DNA of 12,711 bases from an uncultured Microbacteriaceae bacterium (GTDB taxonomy: Bacteria; Actinomycetota; Actinomycetes; Actinomycetales; Microbacteriaceae): positions 1-12,711 of the forward strand of contig CAMLMQ010000071.1 of assembly GCA_946481135.1 (NCBI GenBank). Reading direction: 5' to 3'. The notes under the pieces were generated by a model. The model searched no databases. It saw only the letters and a list, made by a program, of their open reading frames with translations, and was not told the origin of the DNA. Below, piece after piece: positions 1-4,897 of the stretch. Made by a program: the position numbers and the translations under genes. Each line of letters begins with the position of its first letter. The first letter of the stretch is position 1.

Positions 1-1007
1 GCGAGCGTGCGCACCGTGAACGTCGTGCGCAGCAGGGCGAGCATCTTGATGTCGATGACCGGACCGAACAGCAGGAACGCGACGATCGCGCCGGGGAGGA
101 AGGTCGACCCGAAGGCGAGGATGAAGAACGCGTCGACGTTCGCGCACACCGAGACGACGAACGCGAGCAGCATGAGCACGAAGACCGACCACACGGGGTT
201 CGAGCCGAGCGTCGCGAGCACGTCGCGCGACACGCCGACCTGGATCGCCCCCGCGACCGCCGAGCCGACGAGGAGTGCCGGCAGCATCGCGGTCGTCTCC
301 AGCGCGAACGCCTCGAGGCTGCGGGACCACCGACCGCCGTGGGCGTGGTCGCCGCCGCGCGCCCGCGCGCACGTCGCCGAGAACGACCGCGTGAGGAGGG
401 CATCCGGCTCGGGATGCCGGGAGAACAGCCACCCGACGAGGTTCGCGATGACGAACCCGCCGACGATGCGGGCGACGAGGATGCCGTCATCCCACCCGAA
501 GGCCTGATACGTCGTGAGGATCGTCACCGGGTTGACGATCGGGGCGGCGACGAGGAACGTCATCGCCTCCGGCACGCTGAGTCCGCGCATCACGAGCCCG
601 CGTGAGAGGGGCACGTTGCCGCACTCGCACACGGGCAGCAGCACCCCGAGCAGCGAGAGCACGGCGCGACGCAGGATCGGCTGCCGCGGGAGGATGCGGA
701 TGAGCCAGGCCTCGGGCACCCACACCTGCACGATCACCGAGAGCCCGATGCCGAGGAAGACGAAGGGCAGCGACTCGATCGCGACCGCGAGGGAGAGCGT
801 GACGAAGTCCTGGGCGGCGTCGGCGAGCTCGATCGCGCCCGATCCCGGGGCGAAGACGCGCACGACCGCGAGTCCCGCGACGAGCACGAGACCGGCGAGC
901 ACGTAGCGCACCGGGTTCGGTCGGCGGCGCAGGGCCGAGATCGGATCGTCGGCGCGCGTCGGCGGGTGGGTGTGACCGGTCGGGGCGACGGGAGGGGGTG
1001 CGGTCAC
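1..1007 (-). CDS. DUF318/ArsP_1-family permease, 3' end beyond window
   Basis: Reading the minus strand from a GTG at 1007 gives 335 uninterrupted codons running off the left edge. The protein is strongly hydrophobic, with about eight predicted membrane segments (roughly residues 34-52, 72-95, 112-135, 150-170, 176-196, 235-257, 272-296, 302-320). It shows family signatures of the DUF318/YraQ-type predicted permeases: PVCECGNVPLSRGL near 125-138 with Cys127 and Cys129, VCANVDAFF near 287-295, and GPVIDIK near 315-321. Family members are about this long, so only a few residues should be missing. The best-known relative, ArsP, exports trivalent organoarsenicals; the substrate here cannot be read from sequence. 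The tail before the first helix carries GHTHPP and the central loop DHAHGG, which might bind metal. The start lies 2 nt after the M20 stop without a Shine-Dalgarno, suggesting translational coupling to that gene. Confidence 0.88.
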   Translation of the reverse strand, partial: MTAPPPVAPTGHTHPPTRADDPISALRRRPNPVRYVLAGLVLVAGLAVVRVFAPGSGAIELADAAQDFVTLSLAVAIESLPFVFLGIGLSVIVQVWVPEAWLIRILPRQPILRRAVLSLLGVLLPVCECGNVPLSRGLVMRGLSVPEAMTFLVAAPIVNPVTILTTYQAFGWDDGILVARIVGGFVIANLVGWLFSRHPEPDALLTRSFSATCARARGGDHAHGGRWSRSLEAFALETTAMLPALLVGSAVAGAIQVGVSRDVLATLGSNPVWSVFVLMLLAFVVSVCANVDAFFILAFGSTFLPGAIVAFLLFGPVIDIKMLALLRTTFTVRTL

Positions 1008-1009
1008 GG

Positions 1010-2302
1010 TCAGCAGGTCCGCAGGAAGTCGCCGAGCACCCTCCGGCCGAAGAGCAGTGCATCGAGTGGCACGCGCTCGTCGACGCCGTGGAACATCGCG
1101 GGGAAGTCGAGGTCGGGTGTCAGTTGGAGCGGCGCGAACCCGTAGCCCGTGATCCCGAGCTTCGAGAGCGCCTTGTTGTCGGTGCCGCCGCTCATGAGAT
1201 ACGGCAGCACGGGGGCGCCGGGGTCGAAGCGGTGCAACGAGGCGACCATCGCATCCACGAGGCCGCCCTCGTAGGGCTCCTCCAGCCCGACGTCGGCGTG
1301 CACGACCTCGATCTCGATGTCGGGGCCCACGAGCTCCTGCACGCGCGCGAGCACCTCCTGCTCCTGCCCGGGGAAGGGCCGCAGGTCGACGAGCGCCTCC
1401 GCACGGTCGGGGATGACGTTGTGCTTGTACCCCGCCTGCAGCACGGTCGGGTTCGTCGTCACGTGGATGCCGGCCTGCAGGAAGCCGGCCGCGTTGCCGA
1501 CCGCCGCGATGAGCGCATCCGGGTCGTCGGCGCTCACGCCGAGCAGTTCCGACAGTCGGGCGAGCTGGGCGCGCGTCGTCGCCGTCAGGTGCACGGGCCA
1601 CTCCTCGCGGCCGAGCCGCCCGACGGCCTCGGCGAGCTTCGTCACGGCGTTGTCGCGGAACACGCGGGAGCCGTGCGCCGCGCCGCCGCGCGCGATGAGC
1701 TTGATCCAGACGAGGGCCTTCTCCCCCGTCTGCAGCAGGTAGGCGCGCTGTCCCGCGAGATCGATCGAGTAGCCGCCGACCTCGCTCACGGCGTCGGTGG
1801 CGCCCGCGAACAGCTCGGGATGCTCGTCGACCAGGAAGTGCGATCCGAACACGCCGCCGTTCTCCTCGTCGGCGAAGAACGCCACGACGAGCTCGCGGGC
1901 CGGCAGCTCCCCCGCCTCGAGGATGTCCCCGAGCGCGGTGAGGATCATGGCATCCATGTCCTTCATGTCGACGGCGCCGCGGCCCCACAGCATCCCGTCG
2001 CGGATCTCGCCGCCGAACGGATCGACGCTCCAGTTCGCGGCGTCGGCGGGCACGACGTCGAGGTGCCCGTGCAGCACGAGGGCCGGACGCTCCGGGTCGC
2101 GCCCGGGCACGCGCGCGACGACGCTCGTGCGTCGGGGGGCCGCGTCGACAAGTCGCGGCGAGAGCCCGAGCGCCTCGAGCTTCGCGGCCACGTACTCGGC
2201 CGCCTCGGTCTCGCCCCTGCTCGACCCGTTGCCGAAGTTGACGGTCTCGAACCGGATCAGGTCGCGGGCGACGGCGGCGGTCGCTTCGAGCTCGTCGGCC
2301 AT
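1010..2302 (-). CDS. M20-family metallopeptidase (dipeptidase/deacylase-like)
   Basis: A 430-residue protein with the full set of M20 metal-site motifs. HGHLDVVP at 78-85 supplies ligand His80 and Asp82. GRGAVDMKD at 108-115 supplies the bridging Asp112. ADEENGG at 144-150 supplies the general base Glu146 and ligand Glu147. SEVGG near 173-177 supplies Glu174, and FHGVDERV near 404-411 supplies His405. The lid domain lies around 200-320. Length and motifs match cytosolic M20 di-zinc hydrolases that cleave dipeptides or N-acyl amino acids (family knowledge); the substrate is not determinable. No signal peptide is present. The ATG at 2302 fits a leaderless start: TAGCCT (2315-2310) ends 7 nt upstream and no close Shine-Dalgarno is seen. 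The permease follows after 2 nt, so the two are probably co-transcribed. Confidence 0.95.
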   Translation of the reverse strand: MADELEATAAVARDLIRFETVNFGNGSSRGETEAAEYVAAKLEALGLSPRLVDAAPRRTSVVARVPGRDPERPALVLHGHLDVVPADAANWSVDPFGGEIRDGMLWGRGAVDMKDMDAMILTALGDILEAGELPARELVVAFFADEENGGVFGSHFLVDEHPELFAGATDAVSEVGGYSIDLAGQRAYLLQTGEKALVWIKLIARGGAAHGSRVFRDNAVTKLAEAVGRLGREEWPVHLTATTRAQLARLSELLGVSADDPDALIAAVGNAAGFLQAGIHVTTNPTVLQAGYKHNVIPDRAEALVDLRPFPGQEQEVLARVQELVGPDIEIEVVHADVGLEEPYEGGLVDAMVASLHRFDPGAPVLPYLMSGGTDNKALSKLGITGYGFAPLQLTPDLDFPAMFHGVDERVPLDALLFGRRVLGDFLRTC

Positions 2303-2309
2303 GGCTTCG

Positions 2310-2315
2310 AGGCTA
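2310..2315 (-). promoter_or_regulatory. -10 element of M20 gene, leaderless
   Basis: On the minus strand TAGCCT fits the actinobacterial TANNNT -10 consensus and ends 7 nt before the ATG at 2302. Transcription would therefore start at or next to the A of the start codon. No convincing -35 hexamer is visible. Confidence 0.5.
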
Positions 2316-2367
2316 GCCGAGGCCTCCTGGGAACCGGTGGCGGCTCAGCGGCGGTCGCCGGGTCGGG

Positions 2368-2454
2368 ATGTCGCGGACCGAGGACGCGACCGTCGGCACG
2401 CCGGATGACACGCGCGAGGATGCCGACCCGTCCTCGATCGACGACACCCGGTGA
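2368..2454 (+). CDS. Possible 28-residue acidic small protein
   Basis: An ATG-TGA frame in the gap between the M20 gene and tRNA-Leu, starting MSRTEDATVGTPDD. It is rich in Asp, Glu, Thr and Arg and has no hydrophobic stretch, so it would be a disordered acidic peptide. G or C occurs at about 64%, 57% and 93% of codon positions 1, 2 and 3, the gradient expected of real coding sequence in a genome like this. The two T-ending codons are GAT preceded by G, a context also common in neighbouring genes. No clear Shine-Dalgarno or -10 precedes it. It could be a real small gene, the tail of a decayed gene, or chance. I do not recognise a family. Confidence 0.3.
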   Translation: MSRTEDATVGTPDDTREDADPSSIDDTR

Positions 2455-2490
2455 CGGACGGCGATGGGCAGCGACCCCGCGACCGCGTGC

Positions 2491-2503
2491 TAGTGTCTAT
2501 CCT
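2491..2503 (+). promoter_or_regulatory. Likely tRNA-Leu promoter -10 region
   Basis: Two overlapping -10-like hexamers, TAGTGT (2491-2496) and TATCCT (2498-2503), lie 27-39 nt before the mature tRNA 5' end, in otherwise very GC-rich sequence. This is the normal distance for a short 5' precursor. No good -35 box is seen, so which hexamer is used is unclear. Confidence 0.45.
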
Positions 2504-2529
2504 CGGTCCTCCTCGCGGGGGACGCACTC

Positions 2530-2612
2530 GCGCGGGTGGCGGAATGGCAGACGCGCTAGCTTGAGGTGCTAGTGCCCGAAAGGGCGTGGGGGTTCAAGTC
2601 CCCCTCCGCGCA
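2530..2612 (+). tRNA. tRNA-Leu (anticodon GAG)
   Basis: A complete cloverleaf with the long variable arm typical of leucine tRNAs can be folded by hand. The acceptor stem pairs GCGCGGG (2530-2536) with TCCGCGC (2605-2611), with one G-U at the seventh pair. The D stem is GCG/CGC. The anticodon stem is CTAGC/GCTAG around loop TTGAGGT, giving anticodon GAG. The variable-arm stem is GCCC/GGGC with a GAAA loop. The T stem is GGGGG/CCCCC around TTCAAGT. The discriminator is A2612. CCA is not encoded (the next bases are CA), so the CCA-adding enzyme must add it. The tRNA reads CUC and CUU; CUC is a dominant leucine codon in this window. Confidence 0.97.
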
Positions 2613-2622
2613 CAGAGTGTCG

Positions 2623-2655
2623 AAGGCCCCCGATCGGTGACGATCGGGGGCCTTT
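2623..2655 (+). terminator. Intrinsic terminator after tRNA-Leu
   Basis: A perfect 14-bp stem pairs 2623-2636 (AAGGCCCCCGATCG) with 2641-2654, closed by the GNRA-type tetraloop GTGA (2637-2640). A short T run (2653-2655) follows. It starts 10 nt after the tRNA and should insulate imuA' from tRNA transcription; the imuA' promoter region begins immediately downstream. Confidence 0.85.
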
Positions 2656-2675
2656 CGCATGTCGGCGTCGCCTGG

Positions 2676-2681
2676 CAGAAT
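2676..2681 (+). promoter_or_regulatory. -10 element of imuA', leaderless
   Basis: CAGAAT matches five of six bases of the TAGAAT-type -10 and ends 7 nt before the ATG at 2689, so transcription would begin at the start codon. Its last T is the first base of the LexA box. imuB has the matching CACAAT at the same spacing. No clear -35 is visible. Confidence 0.5.
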
Positions 2682-2696
2682 CGAACACATGTTCGA
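2681..2696 (+). promoter_or_regulatory. LexA SOS box over the imuA' start codon
   Basis: TCGAACACATGTTCGA is an exact match to the actinobacterial SOS operator form TCGAAC-N4-GTTCGA. The ATG at 2689-2691 lies inside it, so the right half-site also encodes the first codons (Met-Phe-Glu). LexA bound here would cover the -10 and transcription start. Induction after DNA damage is expected from the established role of LexA at imuA'/imuB promoters. Confidence 0.93.
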
Positions 2697-3456
2697 GTCG
2701 GGTGGTGCGTCGGCGGCCGTGGTGCTCGACGACGTCGGCCACCCCGCGCCCGACGACCGGTCGGAGGTCATCCGCGGCCTCCAGGCTCGCATCCGCGGCA
2801 TGCAGCGCAACCGCCTCGACACCCGCGCCATCCCGACCCATCCGGCCCTGACCGACCTGCTGCCGGGCGGTGCGCTCGCCGCGGGCGGTCGCTATCAGGT
2901 GGCGGGGTCGACGACGCTCGCGCTCGCGCTGCTGCAGGGGCCGAGCTCCGCGGGAGCGTGGTGCGCCGTCGTCGGCCTGCCCGATCTCGGCGTCGAGGCG
3001 GCCGCGGCTCTCGGACTCGACCTCGAGCGGCTCGTGCTCGTGCCGCATCCCGGCGAGCAGTGGATGGCCGTCGTGTCGGCGCTCGTCGACGTCGTCTCGG
3101 TCGTGCTCGTGCGACCGCCCGTGCGCGACGGCCGCACGCGGGTTCCCGAGGCGGCGGCGGGGCGACTCGCCGCGCGGCTGCGGCAGCGCGAGGCGGTGCT
3201 CGTCGCGGTCGGCGAGTGGCCGCAGGCGGATGCCGCCCTCGCGGTCGGCGACAGCGCCTGGGCGGGGCTCGGGGCGGGGTTCGGTCACCTCGCCGCCCGG
3301 CAGGTGACGGTCACCTCGACCGCGGCGGCCTGGGGCGGGCGGCCGAAGTCGCGCCGGGTGTGGCTGCCCGACGCCGAGGGGCGGGTCTCCGCCATCGAGG
3401 CGCGGGCGGTCGAGCGGGTCCGCGACATCGGCTCGCGCCGTAGCGTGGCGGGATGA
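2689..3456 (+). CDS. imuA': ImuA', RecA-like mutasome accessory protein
   Basis: A 255-residue protein related to the actinobacterial ImuA', a RecA-fold partner that connects ImuB and DnaE2 in SOS-induced translesion synthesis (known from mycobacteria). The domain begins near residue 45 with an LTDLLPGGALAAGGRYQVAGS segment (54-74), where RecA has its P-loop. The expected GxxxxGK[TS] is degenerate: GSTTLALALL (73-82) has no lysine, so ATP binding is doubtful, as in other actinobacterial ImuA' proteins. VVGLPDLGVEAAAALGLDLERLVLVPHPG (94-122) and the hydrophobic VVSVVLVRPP strand also fit the family. I chose ATG 2689 over in-frame ATG 2659 because of the -10/LexA arrangement and the matching MFE start of imuB. 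Its stop overlaps the next start as ATGA, so DUF1905 is probably co-translated. Confidence 0.88.
   Translation: MFESGGASAAVVLDDVGHPAPDDRSEVIRGLQARIRGMQRNRLDTRAIPTHPALTDLLPGGALAAGGRYQVAGSTTLALALLQGPSSAGAWCAVVGLPDLGVEAAAALGLDLERLVLVPHPGEQWMAVVSALVDVVSVVLVRPPVRDGRTRVPEAAAGRLAARLRQREAVLVAVGEWPQADAALAVGDSAWAGLGAGFGHLAARQVTVTSTAAAWGGRPKSRRVWLPDAEGRVSAIEARAVERVRDIGSRRSVAG
3441..3446 (+). promoter_or_regulatory. Possible internal -10 for the DUF1905 gene
   Basis: TAGCGT, inside the last codons of imuA', fits TANNNT and ends 6 nt before the ATG at 3453. This is the same geometry as the other leaderless starts in this window. It could give DUF1905 some expression independent of SOS. It may equally be a chance match within coding sequence. 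Confidence 0.3.
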
Positions 3457-3752
3457 GATTCGCGTTCGACGCCGACGTCTGGGTCTGGGATGCCCGCCAG
3501 GCCGACACCTGGACCTTCGTGAGCCTGCCCGCCGAGGCGTCGGCCGAGATCCGCGAGTTCGCGGCCGGAATGCCGCGCGGGTTCGGATCGGTGCGGGTGG
3601 GCGTCACCGTGGGGGCGACCACGTGGCGCACATCGGTGTTCCCGTCGACCGCCGAGGGGGTCTACGTGCTGCCGCTCAAGAAGGCCGTGCGTCACGCGGA
3701 GGGAATCGGTGCGGGCGACCGGGTCCGCGTGAACCTGGAACTGCTCGACTAG
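3453..3752 (+). CDS. DUF1905 domain protein
   Basis: A 99-residue protein consisting entirely of a DUF1905 domain, a small beta-rich fold of unknown biochemical function. Family features include the N-terminal FAFDADVWVWD strand, WTFVSLPAEAS near 20-30, FGSVRVGVTVGATTWRTSVFP near 45-65, and the C-terminal LPLKKAVRHAEGIGAGDRVRV near 73-93. No membrane segment or signal peptide is present. The ATG overlaps the imuA' stop (ATGA), the usual sign of translational coupling, which places this gene in the LexA-controlled transcript. A weak purine-rich GGCGGG precedes the start. Its stop codon shares the palindrome CTAG (3749-3752) with the convergent DUF2834 gene. A role in the damage response is inferred from position only. 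Confidence 0.85.
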   Translation: MRFAFDADVWVWDARQADTWTFVSLPAEASAEIREFAAGMPRGFGSVRVGVTVGATTWRTSVFPSTAEGVYVLPLKKAVRHAEGIGAGDRVRVNLELLD

Positions 3753-4117
3753 CTCCCGGAGTCGACCGTGCCGGCGCTCGCCGTGAGTCGCCGCTCGCGG
3801 AGGGCGAGGAACAGCGGGATGACGAACGCGGCCGCCGTGACCGCCGCGAGCGGCAGCAGCAGCCAGGCGCGCGGCATCCCGATGCGCCGCCCCTCGACCG
3901 CCACGAACGCGCCCGCCGCGACGGCCAGCACGAGCAGGTCGAGCTGCAGCGACTGCGTCGCGAAGCCGTTCGACATCCACTCGCTCACGAAATCCGACCC
4001 CGACGCGATCGCGAGGATGTTGAGGGTCCACGTGCTGACGAGCCCCGCGATCGCGAGCCCGAGGTAGACGAACGCGAGCGGCGTCCAGCGCGGGCGACCG
4101 GGATCAGGTGCGTCCAC
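3749..4117 (-). CDS. DUF2834-type small membrane protein
   Basis: A 122-residue protein with three predicted membrane helices (about residues 13-35, 57-76 and 82-106). Charged ends and an ending PLFLALRERRL resemble the DUF2834 family, whose function is unknown. The start is GTG at 4117, preceded by a good Shine-Dalgarno GGGAGGG (4130-4124) 6 nt upstream. The start lies 14 nt inside the end of the DUF4260 gene, so the two are coupled. The hydrophilic loop between helices one and two carries SDFVSEWMSNGFATQSLQLD. It is the last gene of a three-gene minus-strand cluster with the VOC and DUF4260 genes, and convergent to DUF1905. The family call is from sequence resemblance and is moderately firm. 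Confidence 0.75.
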   Translation of the reverse strand: MDAPDPGRPRWTPLAFVYLGLAIAGLVSTWTLNILAIASGSDFVSEWMSNGFATQSLQLDLLVLAVAAGAFVAVEGRRIGMPRAWLLLPLAAVTAAAFVIPLFLALRERRLTASAGTVDSGS

Positions 4118-4493
4118 GCCGAGCCCTCCCGATGACGCCGAGGTGGGTGTGCTCGAAGCCCGTCGTGAGCTTCAGGCCGTACCCGAGGGCGCGGTCGACG
4201 GCGACGTGGAACGCCCAGGTCCCGGCCAGCACGAGCGGCCAGAACGCGTCGAGCCCCGCGGCCGCGAGTCCGAGGCCGAGGGTCGCGAGGAGGGCCGGGG
4301 CCACATACGAGTGCACGGCGTTGTAGACGGCGGCCCCGACCCGCGGTCCGCGGAGGTAGCCGAGCATCGAGAGGTCGAAGGCGAGGAAGGCGATGAGCGG
4401 CCACCACCAGCCGGCGCCGGTGACGACGAACGCGACGAGCACGGTGACGGCGACGAGGCCGTTCTCGAGGCGCTGCAGCAGAGTGGGTGTCAC
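4104..4493 (-). CDS. DUF4260 membrane protein
   Basis: A 129-residue protein with the recognisable layout of DUF4260. It has an N-terminal RLENGL, then helices near 12-42, then DLSMLGYLRGPRVGAAVYNAVHSY (40-63), another hydrophobic stretch (65-92), and the conserved end HVAVDRALGYGLKLTTGFEHTHLG near 95-119. The conserved His, Asp and Tyr residues in these motifs suggest a functional site in or at the membrane, but no activity is established for the family. The start is GTG at 4493, 4 nt after the stop of the VOC gene, with an AGGTG-like ribosome site inside that gene's end. It overlaps the next gene by 14 nt, so all three minus-strand genes probably form one operon. Confidence 0.87.
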   Translation of the reverse strand: MTPTLLQRLENGLVAVTVLVAFVVTGAGWWWPLIAFLAFDLSMLGYLRGPRVGAAVYNAVHSYVAPALLATLGLGLAAAGLDAFWPLVLAGTWAFHVAVDRALGYGLKLTTGFEHTHLGVIGRARRGRT

Positions 4494-4497
4494 CCGA

Positions 4498-4845
4498 TCA
4501 CACCTGCACGACGCAGAACGTGTTGCCGTCGGGGTCGGTGAGCACGACGTAGTCGGCGTCGTCCTCGTACTCCCAGTCGTCGACGGGGTCGGCGCCGAGT
4601 TCGAGCAGGCGCTCCACCTCCGCCGCCTGGTCGTCGGCGAACAGGTCGAGGTGGTGGCGGTGCGGGGCGTCCGAGTTCGTGAGCTTCAGCGAGAGCTGGA
4701 CGCCCTCCTGCCCCTCGTGGGGCACGAGCATCGCCCAGTCCACGTCGGGGGCGCGGCTGAGCTCGTAGTCGAGCGCCGCCGCCCAGAACTCGATGGCGCG
4801 CGGGATGTCCCGCACGCCCCACACCACGGATCCGATCGTGGCCAT
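4498..4845 (-). CDS. VOC superfamily (glyoxalase/bleomycin-resistance-like) protein
   Basis: A 115-residue single-domain protein starting MATIGSVVWGVRDIPRAIEFW, the typical first beta-alpha of the vicinal oxygen chelate fold, with a second half ending VVLTDPDGNTFCVVQV. Candidate metal-site residues are the histidines in DAPHRHHLDLF in the middle and the acidic tail motif; a Glu at the usual last ligand position is not evident (the final strand has FCVVQV). Metal catalysis is therefore uncertain, and it could be a ligand-binding or resistance-type member. I chose ATG 4845 because the fold begins there; an upstream in-frame TTG at 4881 would only add a non-conserved stretch. It heads the VOC-DUF4260-DUF2834 cluster and is divergent from imuB, with 44 nt between start codons. 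Confidence 0.87.
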   Translation of the reverse strand: MATIGSVVWGVRDIPRAIEFWAAALDYELSRAPDVDWAMLVPHEGQEGVQLSLKLTNSDAPHRHHLDLFADDQAAEVERLLELGADPVDDWEYEDDADYVVLTDPDGNTFCVVQV

Positions 4846-4858
4846 GTTCCCAGGGAAC
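4846..4858. promoter_or_regulatory. 13-bp palindrome abutting the VOC start codon
   Basis: GTTCCCAGGGAAC is a perfect inverted repeat (6 bp arms, one central base) ending exactly at the VOC ATG. It may be an operator, or it may hide the ribosome site in the mRNA. It differs from the LexA box 24 bp away. Function is unproven. Confidence 0.35.
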
Positions 4859-4872
4859 GCCGTCAGGGGCCT

Positions 4873-4897
4873 CTGGCACAATCGAACACATGTTCGA
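4873..4897 (+). repeat. Second copy of a 25-bp promoter/operator repeat
   Basis: This stretch matches 2672-2696 at 24 of 25 positions; the only difference is C at 4879 against G at 2678. It spans the conserved CTGGCA, the -10 and the whole LexA palindrome, up to the third codon of imuB. Flanking sequence is not conserved. The two copies lie 2.2 kb apart in the same orientation, suggesting either strong functional constraint or duplication of a promoter module. Confidence 0.9.
4882..4897 (+). promoter_or_regulatory. LexA SOS box over the imuB start codon
   Basis: TCGAACACATGTTCGA is identical to the box at imuA'. The ATG at 4890-4892 is inside it. A -10-like CACAAT (4877-4882) ends 7 nt before the start codon, so the message is probably leaderless and repressed by LexA bound across its first bases. 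The operator also lies within the 44-nt region shared with the divergent VOC operon and could affect both directions. Confidence 0.93.

Noticed and set aside
2659..2688. Upstream in-frame ATG for imuA' at 2659
   Set aside because: It sits 5 bp after the terminator stem and upstream of the -10 and LexA box, so the message would have to start within the terminator. The 2689 start matches the arrangement at imuB.
4846..4881. Longer VOC protein from TTG 4881
   Set aside because: The extra 12 residues are not part of the fold and would extend into the imuB operator; the ATG at 4845 begins the conserved first strand.
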